Shown: positions 33,961 to 42,972 of the stretch, piece after piece
Numbering within the stretch: the first letter of the stretch is position 1
How the letters are laid out: each line of letters begins with the position of its first letter
Assembly (NCBI RefSeq): GCF_024623785.1
Contig: NZ_JANKBZ010000042.1
Span: forward strand, 22,472-86,471
DNA: 64,000 nt
Source: Archangium lipolyticum
GTDB taxonomy: Bacteria > Myxococcota > Myxococcia > Myxococcales > Myxococcaceae
Direction of reading: 5' to 3'
The notes under the pieces: model-generated
Databases searched by the model: none
Told to the model about the DNA's origin: nothing
Seen by the model: the letters and a program-made list of their open reading frames with translations, nothing else
Made by a program: the position numbers and the translations under genes

Positions 33961-36762
33961 CTAGTTGCGGAAGCGCAGCAGCAGCTCCGCCTGCAGCGGG
34001 CGGCTGCGGCCGGACACCAGGCCGTAGTCGCTGTTGGAGGGCGCCCAACGGTCGTAATAGAACGTCGGGTCGGTGTTGTTCAGCACGTTCACCACCATGA
34101 ACGTCAGCTCCAGCTTGTTCGACATCTGGAACAGCCGGCCGATGTCGTAGCGCGCCTGGGCATCGAGGACGAACTGGTCCGGGTTGCGCAGCTCGGAGAT
34201 GGTGGACGGGTCGTTGAAGTTCGGCGTGCCACGGTTGGTGGAGAAGCCGGTGCCGCGCGGCGAGCGGTACAGGGTGGTCCTGTCGGGGTACGACACCGAC
34301 TGGTTCATCCACAGCGGCGTGCCCGTCAGGTAGCGGGCGCGGAAGCCGAAGTCGAGGCCGAAGCTGGTGCTGTAGTTGACCGAGCCCTTGAAGGTGTGGC
34401 GGATGTCGTCGGGCGTCGCGCCCTCGAACAGGTACTTCATGCGCGGGTTGGCGCCGTAGCCGTCGAAGTAGGTGTCCACGGTGCCGTTGTTGAAGCCCAG
34501 GGTGTAGCTGGCCAGCAGGTCCCACCCGCCGGTCCGGCCCTGCACCCACAGGTCCATGCCCTTGTAGTCACGCCAGGCGTCGTCCGGGTTGTGCACCAGC
34601 ACCTGCGTGCCGGTCTTGGTGGGGTCCACGTAGCCCACCACGCGCGTACCGGAGGCGTCCCAGATCTGGTTCACCTCCTCGTCGACCCACAGGTTGTTGT
34701 AGCGGCGGTAGGTGACGTCCAGGCCCAGCACGGTGCCCTCGGTGATTTCGCGGTGCAGGCCCAGGCTCAGCTCGTCCACGCTGGGGGGCGTGTGCGTCTT
34801 GTCGAAGGTGCGGCGGGCGAGACCACCGGAGCGGGTGCAGTTGGTGTTGCTGGGGTCCAGCACCGTGTCCGGGGTGCACTCCACGAAGGCGCCGTTGACG
34901 ACCTTGGCCGCCATCTGGATGGGCTCGGGGTTGGCGTGCTGCGCGACATACACATCACCCACCTCGTTGGAGCGGCCGTAGTGCGCCTTGAGCAGCGTCT
35001 TGCGGTCATTGGTGATGTCGTACGTCGCCGACAGGCGGGGACCGATGCCCACCAGGTTGGTGACGAACTGGTTGTTGTCCGCGTACATCCGGCCCACGTC
35101 CGCGCGCAGACCGGCCACCAGCGTCAGCTGGCGGTTGACGGTCCAGCGGTCCTGGAAGAAGGCGCCGAGCTGCGCCACCGAGGCGCTCGTGGTGAGCGGG
35201 CCCGGCTGGCCGTCCAGGTTGTAGTAGGTGGTGCGCGACTCGCAGCCGCCAGCGGCCACGTCGTCCGGGTTGCACACGCCGTTCCTGTCGAAGTAGCGCA
35301 CGTTGCCGGTGTTGCCCACCTGCATGCGGCCCGTCAGGTAGCCGAGCTGCAGGCCGCCCTTCATCTGGTGCGCGCCCGCCTTGAAGAGGACGGTGGGGTC
35401 GAACTGGAAGCGCCACTTGTTCTCGTTGGAGTAGTTGCCCCAGGAGCCCGTGAGGAAGGAGTTGTTGCCCAGGTCGACGTGCGCGGGGACGTTCAGGTCG
35501 GCGTTCTGCGGCCCGATGAACGCGCGCTTGTTGGTGGCGCCCGTCTGGAGCTGGAAGAGGACGTCCTGGCTGATGTTGCGGTCGTAGTTGGCGATGATGA
35601 AGGTGCCGCCGCGGTCGATGCGCGACTCCGCCTCGAGAGAGGTCGTCGCCCTGGAGGAGTTGTTGCCGATGACGTTGTCATCCATGCTGAAGGCCACGGA
35701 CAGACGGTCCTTGTCCGTGGGCTGCCAGGTGAGCTTGAGCCGGCCCATGCGGGTGTTGGTGTCCTTGGGGCGGTTCTCCTGGACGCCATTGACGGTGAGC
35801 GGCGTCTCCTGGTTGCTGATGTTCCACTGACCGCTGACGTAGAACCACAGCCGGTCCTTGATGATGGGACCGCCGAAGGCCAGCATCGGCGAGTAGAAGT
35901 CGGTCTCCGACTGCGGGGTGCTGCTCTGCAGGAAGCCGCCCGTCGACGGGGTCTGGTTGGTGGCGGAGCTCGCCTTGGCGTTGCTCCAGGCCGGCGACAG
36001 GATGATGGTGGCGTCGTAGGTGAACTTGTTGGAGCCGCTCTTGGTGACGACGTTCTCCACCATGCCCAGCGCGTTGTACTGCGCATCCAGGCCGCCGGTG
36101 ATGACCTCGAAGTTCTCCACCGCGTAGAAGTTCATCGGCGAGGTGATGGAGCCGTCGGACACGTCCGTGGTGTCCATGCCGTCCACGTAGAACTTGCCGT
36201 AGCGCGACAGACCACCGCGGCTGCTCGGGGCGTTGCCCGGGCCCACGCCGGCCACCAGCTGCGGAATGGCCTGCACCTGGGTGAAGACGGGGATGGACGC
36301 CACCTTCTCCGAGGTGACGACGGCGCCCGTCTGCGCCGAGTCGGGGTTGATGATGGGGTTGACCTTCTCGACGATCTCATAGGTGGCCACCGCCTGCGTC
36401 TCGGTGAGCACCTCCAGCTTCACGTCCACGGGGGTCGTCTGACCCAGGCGGATGATGATGCCGGTCTTCTTGATGGGGGTGAAACCCTCCACCTTCACCT
36501 CGAGGGCATAGCCCTCGCCCGGGGGAAGCTGGGTGAACTCGAAGCGGCCGTCCTCGCCGCTGGTGCGGGAGATGGGCTGCTGGAGCGCGGGGCCGCTGAT
36601 GGTGAGGGGCACCTCGGACAGCGGGGTGCCGGTGGGGTCGTACACGTAGCCGGAGACGCGGCCGTAGTTCTCGCCCGCGGCGAGCGCGGACAGTGGCAGG
36701 ACGGTGAGCGCCAGCAGCGCCAGCAGCAGGCCCCGGCCACGGAGCAGGGTGGTAGTGGTCAT
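33961..36762 (-). CDS. Oar-like TonB-dependent outer membrane receptor
   Basis: A 933-residue outer membrane protein of the Oar type common in myxobacteria. It has a signal peptide (LLLALLALTVLPLSALAAG), an N-terminal carboxypeptidase-regulatory-like beta-sandwich (about 28-115: GRVSGYVYDPTGTPLSEVPLTISG), a plug domain (GGLSRYGKFYVDGMDTTDVSDG; YAVENFEVITGGLDAQYNALGMVENVVTKSG) and a long beta-barrel to LQAELLLRFRN. Oar proteins are linked to envelope integrity and surface or protein export functions. ATG 36762 is chosen because it begins the signal peptide. The lipoprotein gene lies 29 bp upstream on the same strand and is co-transcribed; a TonB-like gene is divergent from that unit. Confidence 0.93.
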   Translation of the reverse strand: MTTTTLLRGRGLLLALLALTVLPLSALAAGENYGRVSGYVYDPTGTPLSEVPLTISGPALQQPISRTSGEDGRFEFTQLPPGEGYALEVKVEGFTPIKKTGIIIRLGQTTPVDVKLEVLTETQAVATYEIVEKVNPIINPDSAQTGAVVTSEKVASIPVFTQVQAIPQLVAGVGPGNAPSSRGGLSRYGKFYVDGMDTTDVSDGSITSPMNFYAVENFEVITGGLDAQYNALGMVENVVTKSGSNKFTYDATIILSPAWSNAKASSATNQTPSTGGFLQSSTPQSETDFYSPMLAFGGPIIKDRLWFYVSGQWNISNQETPLTVNGVQENRPKDTNTRMGRLKLTWQPTDKDRLSVAFSMDDNVIGNNSSRATTSLEAESRIDRGGTFIIANYDRNISQDVLFQLQTGATNKRAFIGPQNADLNVPAHVDLGNNSFLTGSWGNYSNENKWRFQFDPTVLFKAGAHQMKGGLQLGYLTGRMQVGNTGNVRYFDRNGVCNPDDVAAGGCESRTTYYNLDGQPGPLTTSASVAQLGAFFQDRWTVNRQLTLVAGLRADVGRMYADNNQFVTNLVGIGPRLSATYDITNDRKTLLKAHYGRSNEVGDVYVAQHANPEPIQMAAKVVNGAFVECTPDTVLDPSNTNCTRSGGLARRTFDKTHTPPSVDELSLGLHREITEGTVLGLDVTYRRYNNLWVDEEVNQIWDASGTRVVGYVDPTKTGTQVLVHNPDDAWRDYKGMDLWVQGRTGGWDLLASYTLGFNNGTVDTYFDGYGANPRMKYLFEGATPDDIRHTFKGSVNYSTSFGLDFGFRARYLTGTPLWMNQSVSYPDRTTLYRSPRGTGFSTNRGTPNFNDPSTISELRNPDQFVLDAQARYDIGRLFQMSNKLELTFMVVNVLNNTDPTFYYDRWAPSNSDYGLVSGRSRPLQAELLLRFRN

Positions 36763-36791
36763 GAATGAAGTCTCGGGGGAAGAGGAGGGGC

Positions 36792-37742
36792 TCACTGCGG
36801 GCTGCTCGCCAGGAACATCACGCCGGAGAGGGTCTTGACCGTCGTCATGTCGATCGCGTCCGCGGCGCACGGCGGGTCGTAGCAGAGGCTGGTGTAGTTG
36901 GTGCCCGCGGGCGGGACGAGCTCATACACGCGCACCACCGGAGACCACTTCTCCCCGCCGGGCCGGGCCTGGAACACGAACCTGGAGTTGTACACCGGGG
37001 CCTTGTCGGCGGCGGCGGCCTTCAGCCACACGGCGTCCATCGTCTTGAAGTTGCCGGCCTCGTCCACCGTCACCGCGCCACTGTCGAAGTAGGCGAGCTG
37101 CAGGCCGCGGTACCACCCGGACTTCAGCTCGGCCGGGGGCGGGTAGGGGGCATACGTCGTGTCGATGATGGCGCGGAAGGCGAAGGACTCGCCCTCGGCC
37201 TCCTTGCCACCGAAGTCACCCTCCTTGAGGGAGGTGAGGTCCTTGATGGCGTTGCAGGGCTGCTGCGGCATCTCCGACCAGGACTTCACCTTCACCAGCG
37301 GCACCACCAGCGCGCTCGTGTTGGTGAAGGGCAGTCCGTCGAACACGGAGTACTGCGTGTCCTCGCGGTACGCGTCCGTGCGGACGTCGTACTCCTTGCC
37401 CGTCTTGCACCCTTCCGCGAAGTCATACGCGGTGATCTTCACCGCGCTGGCCGGCACCGCCGGGCGCTGCTGGGCGTCCTTGGAGAGGTTCTTGTCATCC
37501 TTGGCGATGAAGCCCAGGTAGAAGTAGGAGAACTCCGTTCCGCCGCTGTAGGCCTTCTGCACCGCGAAGGGGCACTTGTCCCGCTTGTTGGAGCCGCAGG
37601 TGGCGTGGGGCTGGAACTTCGAGTCGAGTCCGCTGGCGTCGATGGTGCCCCGATACGGATCACCCGGCTGAGCCGAGCCGCCACAGGACACGGCACCCAA
37701 CGCCATCATCAGCGTCAGTGCCCATTTCTGCTTCGTTTGCAC
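36792..37742 (-). CDS. Lipoprotein co-transcribed with the Oar receptor
   Basis: A 316-residue predicted lipoprotein. The GTG at 37742 is preferred: it gives leader QTKQKWALTLMMALGAVSCGG with lipobox AVSC, and GAGAGG lies about 6 nt upstream; the upstream frame to 37832 is Pro/Arg-rich and unlikely coding. The mature part contains spaced Cys (CGSNKRDKCPF, AEGCKTG, QQPCNAI, LCYDPPCAAD), suggesting disulfides. No family is recognised. The short gap to the Oar gene suggests that it is an accessory to the receptor, perhaps a surface partner; this is inference. Confidence 0.82.
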   Translation of the reverse strand: MQTKQKWALTLMMALGAVSCGGSAQPGDPYRGTIDASGLDSKFQPHATCGSNKRDKCPFAVQKAYSGGTEFSYFYLGFIAKDDKNLSKDAQQRPAVPASAVKITAYDFAEGCKTGKEYDVRTDAYREDTQYSVFDGLPFTNTSALVVPLVKVKSWSEMPQQPCNAIKDLTSLKEGDFGGKEAEGESFAFRAIIDTTYAPYPPPAELKSGWYRGLQLAYFDSGAVTVDEAGNFKTMDAVWLKAAAADKAPVYNSRFVFQARPGGEKWSPVVRVYELVPPAGTNYTSLCYDPPCAADAIDMTTVKTLSGVMFLASSPQ

Positions 37743-37963
37743 GAGGAGCCTCTCTGGGGAGAGTGGGGGAGATGGTGGGGGCCTCGACATGGGCGTTCTG
37801 GAGTGAACGCGCGCCGCTGCCGGGACGGCCATGTATCAACACTTGAGGTTTTTTTCCAACCGGGCACCCATTTTCACTTGGATTTCACATCCTGACCGGG
37901 GGGGTAGGGGAGACAGGGCGCCGGAGTGTGGTATGAGAGGGGGACCCTCAGCCCCCATACCCC

Positions 37964-38728
37964 ATGTTCGCGCAGCAGACCGCTTCTCAGTCTTCCCACC
38001 TGTTCGGTCCTACCCTGTTTTCCGTGGTAGTCCACGTTGGCGTGATCGGGGTGCTTTTTCTCATCACGAGGCCCCAGGAGAAGCCCGTGGAGGAGAAGGA
38101 GGTGGCCGTGTCGCTGATGCGATCACTGCCGCCCCCGCCGCCGCCTCCGCCGCCCGCGGGTGTGCGCTCCGTGGTGCAGCGCAAGCCCACCCCTCGCAAG
38201 GAGGTGGTGATTCGCCAGCCGGAGAAGATCCAGCCGATCATCGAGGAGAAGCCCAAGGAGCCCGAGCCCGAGCCCACTCCCGAGCCGGAGCCCGAGGCCG
38301 AGCCGGCCGCGGAGGAGAGTCCGGCCGGAGTCGAGGGCGGCGTGCAGGGAGGAGTCGAGGGCGGCGTGGTGGGGGGAGTGATTGGAGGCGTGGTGGGAGG
38401 GCAGCTCGGCGGTCAGCTCGGGGGCACGGGTGAGGAGCCGGTGAAGCCGAAGAACGTGCCGCCCTTCGTCATCCAGCGTGACGTGGTGCGCCAGACGCCT
38501 CCGCGCCTGTCCGAGGTCTTCAAGCAGTCGCGCCGTGGCCAGGGCACGCTCAACGGCATGTACCGCATCTGCGTGTCCACGGACGGCAACGTCTACGAAG
38601 TGACGGCGGTGAAGTCCGTGCCCGGCGCGGACGAGGACATCATCGCGGGCATCAAGGAGGGCTGGCAGTACAAGCCCCAGAAGGTGCCCGTGTGCTTCCT
38701 CTACAACATCCCCATCACCATCCAGTGA
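37964..38728 (+). CDS. TonB-like energy transducer
   Basis: A 254-residue protein of TonB layout: short cytoplasmic N-terminus, one anchor helix (PTLFSVVVHVGVIGVLFLIT, about 16-35), a periplasmic Pro-rich spacer with Pro runs and EP repeats (EPEPEPTPEPEPEAEP), a Gly-rich hinge (about 120-150, repeating GGV), and a C-terminal domain (about 165-254) with GTLNGMYRICVSTDGNVYEVTAVKSVPGAD and WQYKPQKVPVCF. TonB proteins pass the inner-membrane proton-motive force to outer membrane receptors; the neighbouring Oar receptor is a likely client. No ExbB/ExbD genes are adjacent. The Gly-rich hinge is longer than in enteric TonB. Confidence 0.9.
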   Translation: MFAQQTASQSSHLFGPTLFSVVVHVGVIGVLFLITRPQEKPVEEKEVAVSLMRSLPPPPPPPPPAGVRSVVQRKPTPRKEVVIRQPEKIQPIIEEKPKEPEPEPTPEPEPEAEPAAEESPAGVEGGVQGGVEGGVVGGVIGGVVGGQLGGQLGGTGEEPVKPKNVPPFVIQRDVVRQTPPRLSEVFKQSRRGQGTLNGMYRICVSTDGNVYEVTAVKSVPGADEDIIAGIKEGWQYKPQKVPVCFLYNIPITIQ

Positions 38729-38741
38729 GGGGGGCGCGCGT

Positions 38742-39437
38742 CTAGCGGCCCTTGAGGTAGCGGCCCGACTGCTTGTCGATGAGCTCCAGGCCCGCCCGGG
38801 CCTCGCGGCACTCGGGCAGGAGCTGGAGGGCGCGCTCGAAGCTCTCGCGCGCGCGATCGAAGAAGCGGGTGCTGAGGTACTGGTGGCCCCGGCTCACCAG
38901 CTCCATGGCCTGGTTGCGAGGTGTGGGGGACGCCTTGGCGGCCTTGGAGAACAGGTCGAGCGCCTTGGCGTAGTCCGCGGACTCCAGCGCGAGCATGCCC
39001 AGCTTGTAGAGCTGGAGCGCCATGGCGGCGGGCAGGGGGCCTCCGCGCGGAGTGGGCATGGCCGGGGTCTTCACCTCGGCCGGAGTCGCGGGACGCGGGG
39101 CGACGGGCACGCCGTGCACGGGCGTGAAGGCGGGGCCAGGACGGGGTGACGACACCGGCACGGGTGCCGGGGGAGCCGCTTTCGCGCGGGCCAGCTTCTC
39201 GCTCCACTCGCGGCGCTTGTCGGGGTGGGACAGCACCTCGAAGGCCTTCTTCGCGCTCAGGAAGGTCTCCAGCGCCTGGGCCTTCTCCGCCTCCGACTTC
39301 ATCCGGAGCCGGTCCGGGTGGGACTTCGCGGCGATGGCCAGGAAGGCCTTGCGGATGGCGGGCAGGTCCTCCGTGCCCTGGAGCCCGAGCACCTCGAAGG
39401 GATTCTTGTCGTGGAGGGACGAGGGGTCCTGGGACAT
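38742..39437 (-). CDS. J-domain (DnaJ-like) protein with TPR-like C-terminus
   Basis: A 231-residue co-chaperone. The N-terminal J domain (about 10-80) has NPFEVLGLQGTEDLPAIRKAFLAIAAKSHPDRL with the essential HPD at 40-42. After a Pro/Ala-rich linker the C-terminus (140-231) has TPR-like helices (ALQLYKLGMLALESADYAKALDLF; GHQYLSTRFFDRARESFERALQLLPEC). It lacks the zinc-finger and substrate domains of DnaJ, so it is a specialised J protein that stimulates the ATPase of an Hsp70; the Hsp70-like gene lies 12 bp upstream in the same operon. The TPR part may bring specific clients or the operon's kinase. Confidence 0.93.
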   Translation of the reverse strand: MSQDPSSLHDKNPFEVLGLQGTEDLPAIRKAFLAIAAKSHPDRLRMKSEAEKAQALETFLSAKKAFEVLSHPDKRREWSEKLARAKAAPPAPVPVSSPRPGPAFTPVHGVPVAPRPATPAEVKTPAMPTPRGGPLPAAMALQLYKLGMLALESADYAKALDLFSKAAKASPTPRNQAMELVSRGHQYLSTRFFDRARESFERALQLLPECREARAGLELIDKQSGRYLKGR

Positions 39438-39449
39438 GGGGAAACCCTC

Positions 39450-40982
39450 TCAGGGCGAGCTGGCGGTGGGAGGGCGCAGCGTCGCCTCGGCCTTGCGGCC
39501 GGTGGCGGGCTCGCGCGCGGTGACCTGGAGGAGGCCATCCGCGTCGATGGTGAAGTCCACCGCCACCCGCACGGTGCCGGCTGGCGCGGCGGGCAGCCCC
39601 GCCAGTTGCAGCTCCCCGAGGTAGCGGTTGCCTTCCACGGTGGGCGCCTCGCCCTGGTACACCTCGATGTCCACGTGGGTCTGGTGGTCGGAGGTGGTGG
39701 CGAACACCTTCGTCTCGCGCGTGGGGATGGTGGTGTTGCGGGGGATGAGGACGCTGAAGCGGCCGCCCTCGGTGCGGATGCCCAGGCTGCGCGAGAGCAC
39801 GTCCAGCAGCAGCACCTTGGGCTCCTCGGGCGAGGTGCCGGCGACGATGTCCGCCTCCAGGGCGGCGCCGATGGCCACGGCCTCGTCGGGGTTGACGGAG
39901 CGCTCGCCGGGACGGCCCAGGTACTTCTCCGCGCGCGCGCGCACCGCGGGCATGCGCGTCATGCCGCCCACCAGGATGGCGCGGTGGATGTCCTCCACCT
40001 TCAGGCCCGCGTCCTGGAGGGCCTGTTCGCAGGGCGCGCGCAGCCTGTCCAGCTCCCGGGCCACCAGGTTCTCCAGGAGGGTGCGCGAGAAGGAGGGGAT
40101 GGACAGGTGCAGGGGCCCCTCGGGGAGGGCGGCGAGGAAGGCCAGCTCGATGGACGTCTGATCCATCTCGGAGAGGGTGCGCTTGGTGGCCTCGGCGGCC
40201 TCCTTCAAGCGCCAGAGGGCCTCGGGGTTGCCCGTCAGGTCCATTCCGGTCTGCTTGAGGAAGATGCGGCGCAGGGCGTCCACCACCAGCTCGTCGACGT
40301 TGTCTCCGCCCAGGAAGTTGTCGCCGCAGGTGGCGAGCACCTGCACCACCTCGCCCTCCACGTGCAGCAGGGAGATGTCGAAGGTGCCGCCGCCCAGGTC
40401 GAACACGGCGATGTTCTCCGGCTGGGACTCGTCGAAGCGGCAGGCGAGCATGGCCGCGGTGGGCTCGTTGAGCAGCCGGTGCACGGTGAGCCCGGCGCGC
40501 TGGCCGGCGTTCTTCGTCTCCTGGCGCTGCACCTCGTCGAAGTAGGCGGGCACGGTGATGACGGCGCCGTCCACGCTCTGGCCGAGCTGCGCCTCGGCGC
40601 TCTCCTTGAGGTAGCGCAGCACGTGGCTGGACACCTCGGCCGGCGTCATCACCTGGCCGTGCACGCGCACCGCGGCGTTGCCGGAGGGGTCCGCCACCAC
40701 CTCGTAGGGCAGCAGCTTCATGATCTTCTGCACCGCTGGATCCGAGAAGCGCCGGCCGATGAGCCGCTTCACGCTGAAGACGGTGTCCCGGGGGTGGAGC
40801 ACGGCCTGGCGGCGGGCCGCGCTGCCCACCGTCACCTTGCCCGAGGCATCGAAGCCGACGACAGAGGGGGTAGTGCGCTCCCCCTCGCGGTTGGTCAGGA
40901 CGCGGGCCTGCCCCGTGGCCGGATCGACCATGGCCATGCAGCTGTTCGTCGTGCCCAGGTCGATTCCGAGAACGATTCCCAT
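39450..40982 (-). CDS. Short Hsp70/DnaK-like chaperone
   Basis: A 510-residue Hsp70 homologue, some 100 or more residues shorter than DnaK. Nucleotide-binding motifs are present: GIDLGTTNSCMAMVD, the phosphate loop VFDLGGGTFDISLL, GDNFLGGDN and ILVGGMTRMPAVR. The substrate-binding beta-domain follows, but the usual helical lid and acidic tail are missing because the protein ends soon after GLLQVTAREPATGRKAEATL. A lidless Hsp70 releases peptides quickly, which suggests a dedicated rather than housekeeping role. It is encoded between a Ser/Thr kinase and a J protein, all in one operon, so the three likely work together. Confidence 0.93.
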   Translation of the reverse strand: MGIVLGIDLGTTNSCMAMVDPATGQARVLTNREGERTTPSVVGFDASGKVTVGSAARRQAVLHPRDTVFSVKRLIGRRFSDPAVQKIMKLLPYEVVADPSGNAAVRVHGQVMTPAEVSSHVLRYLKESAEAQLGQSVDGAVITVPAYFDEVQRQETKNAGQRAGLTVHRLLNEPTAAMLACRFDESQPENIAVFDLGGGTFDISLLHVEGEVVQVLATCGDNFLGGDNVDELVVDALRRIFLKQTGMDLTGNPEALWRLKEAAEATKRTLSEMDQTSIELAFLAALPEGPLHLSIPSFSRTLLENLVARELDRLRAPCEQALQDAGLKVEDIHRAILVGGMTRMPAVRARAEKYLGRPGERSVNPDEAVAIGAALEADIVAGTSPEEPKVLLLDVLSRSLGIRTEGGRFSVLIPRNTTIPTRETKVFATTSDHQTHVDIEVYQGEAPTVEGNRYLGELQLAGLPAAPAGTVRVAVDFTIDADGLLQVTAREPATGRKAEATLRPPTASSP

Positions 40983-41007
40983 ACGCCCCGTCCCTCCTGG
41001 CCCTCCT

Positions 41008-42972
41008 CTAGGCCGCCGCCAGGAGCCCTACCTCGGTGAAGAGCAGCGCCACGCGGCGCAGGGCTACTTCATCCTCCGGACGCTTGAGTTCCGCAAGCGC
41101 GGAGGTCAGGGTATTTCCGGGCTTGTTGAGCAGTGATGCCGCGCGCAGCTCGGAGGCCGAGAGCGCCAGGTCGCTGGCGGCCACCGGCGCGTCCAGGTTG
41201 CGGAAGAGGGGCTTGTGGCGCAGGGGCTCCTGCTCGCGCACCAGCCGCTCCAGCGGGTAGTGCGCGCGCAGGCCCTCGTTGAGCAGCGCGAGTCCGCCCA
41301 GCCGCTCCTCGGAGCCGTCGGTGATGGGGGCCTCGTGCTCGAAGAAGGCGTAGCGGCCCCGTGTCCAGCCCAGCAGGCCGAGCGCCACGGTGCGCCGGTG
41401 CTCGCGCGACCACTCGGCCAGCTCCGCCGGGGAGAGGACCCGCGAGGCGAGCAGTGCGTCCATCAGCCGGCCGGAGAAGGGGCGCGTGCTCTCCACCGCC
41501 CGATGCCACTGCTCCGCCGTCAGCTTTCCCGTGTTGAGGAGGAAGGGGCCGAAGCGGTCCGCGGCCACGCTCGAGCGCACCGCGATGACCTGGCCCGCCT
41601 TGAGGAAGAGCTCCTTGTGGGCGTGGTTGTCGGCGAAGTGGAGCCGGCCGGTGGCCTTGGACAGCATGAGCCGCGCCATCACCCGGAGCGCGGGCGCCAG
41701 GGTCAGGTTCCCGGCGTAGCGGGGCGGGGGAGCCTTGGTGAGCCGGGCCTCGAGGCGCTCCTGGGCCGAGGCCGCCGCGGCGCTGAAGCGGGGGAATGCC
41801 GAGGGCGGCAGGAAGGGTCCTCCGGCCTGTGACACCTGTGCCTTCGGAGACAACTTCCCGGCGGCGAAGAGGAGCTGCACGTCGTCCTCGCCCAGCTTCG
41901 AGAGGGCGAGGCCTCCCCCCGGCTCGCGGACCGCGAACGTGGGCGCGGTGGACGGGGCCACCGCGGCGGGGGCCTCCTGCGTCAGCAGCTCCTGGGGGAT
42001 GGGCGGCTGCACCGGGGGCGTGCGCACCTCGGGCTCGTAGGTGTTGGCCATCAGCGCGGCCAGGTCGCGCTGCGACACGCGCAGGCCAGCGGAGAGCAGG
42101 AACTCATCGAGCGCGTCGAGCGCGTCGGCGGCCGTCTGGAAGCGCTCGTCCGGGTTGGCGAGGATGCACCGGTTGACCACCGCGCACAGCGGCTCCGGCA
42201 GGAAGGGGGACGCGTCCTGCAACCGCAGCGGCCGCGCCTTGAGCGCCACCGTCTGCTTGAGCACGTCCATCATCGGGCCGGGCTTGAAGGCGGGCCGGCG
42301 CGCCAGCATCTCGTAGAGGGTGATGCCCAGGGCGAAGATGTCGCCGCGCCCGTCCGCCTTCTTCCGGGCGAGCTGCTCGGGGGGGATGTAGCCCGGCTTG
42401 CCACGCACGTTGTTCGTGGTGTCCGCGTTGCCCACCAGCGCCACGCCGAAGTCGAGCAGCTTCACCTCCCCCTCGAAGGACAGGAGGATGTTGGTGGGGT
42501 TGACGTCGCGGTGCACCAGGTGGAGCGGCTCGCCGGCCGCCGAGCGCGCCCGGTGCGCGTAGTCCAGCCCCTTGAGCACCTCCATGGCGATGTAGCAGGC
42601 CACGTGCACGGGGATGCCCTGTCCCCGCGTCGACACGCGCCGCAGCAGGTCATGCAGGTCGCGCCCATGGATGAACTCCATGGCGATGAAGTACTCGCCC
42701 CGCTGCTCTCCGAAGTCGAAGATTTGAGCGATGTTCATGTGCTGGAGGAGCGCCGACAGCCGCGCCTCCTCGATGAACATCTTCACCGCGGACTCCTGCT
42801 GGATGGCCTCCGGGAGCACGCGCTTGACCACCACGGGCTTGGCGAAGCCGCCCGCGCCGAGCGCCACGCCCCGGAAGATGTCCGCCATGCCACCGCGTCC
42901 CAGGTGGCTGAGCAGCACATAGCGCCCGAAGCGCGCGGGCAGTGTGGTGTCCCCCGACGGCGCCATGCTCAT
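41008..42972 (-). CDS. Ser/Thr protein kinase with DUF4388-like C-terminal region
   Basis: A 654-residue cytoplasmic kinase. The kinase domain (about 15-285) has LSHLGRGGMADIF, invariant Lys in VVVKRVL, HRDVNPTN in the catalytic loop (Asn in place of the usual Lys, as in several myxobacterial kinases) and LLDFGVAL. A Pro-rich linker follows. The C-terminal about 220 residues contain ATGRLHFADNHAHKELFLKAGQVIAVRS, typical of the DUF4388/PATAN-like domains of myxobacterial signalling proteins. The ATG at 42972 overlaps the stop of the upstream coiled-coil gene by 4 bp (ATGA), so start and coupling are clear. It is followed 25 bp later by the Hsp70 gene. Confidence 0.93.
   Translation of the reverse strand: MSMAPSGDTTLPARFGRYVLLSHLGRGGMADIFRGVALGAGGFAKPVVVKRVLPEAIQQESAVKMFIEEARLSALLQHMNIAQIFDFGEQRGEYFIAMEFIHGRDLHDLLRRVSTRGQGIPVHVACYIAMEVLKGLDYAHRARSAAGEPLHLVHRDVNPTNILLSFEGEVKLLDFGVALVGNADTTNNVRGKPGYIPPEQLARKKADGRGDIFALGITLYEMLARRPAFKPGPMMDVLKQTVALKARPLRLQDASPFLPEPLCAVVNRCILANPDERFQTAADALDALDEFLLSAGLRVSQRDLAALMANTYEPEVRTPPVQPPIPQELLTQEAPAAVAPSTAPTFAVREPGGGLALSKLGEDDVQLLFAAGKLSPKAQVSQAGGPFLPPSAFPRFSAAAASAQERLEARLTKAPPPRYAGNLTLAPALRVMARLMLSKATGRLHFADNHAHKELFLKAGQVIAVRSSVAADRFGPFLLNTGKLTAEQWHRAVESTRPFSGRLMDALLASRVLSPAELAEWSREHRRTVALGLLGWTRGRYAFFEHEAPITDGSEERLGGLALLNEGLRAHYPLERLVREQEPLRHKPLFRNLDAPVAASDLALSASELRAASLLNKPGNTLTSALAELKRPEDEVALRRVALLFTEVGLLAAA

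Noticed and set aside
33916..36768. A 950-codon plus-strand open frame opposite the Oar receptor
   Set aside because: It is the mirror of a clear TonB-dependent receptor; its translation is Val/Gly/Arg/His-rich with no motifs, as expected of antisense frames in high-GC DNA.
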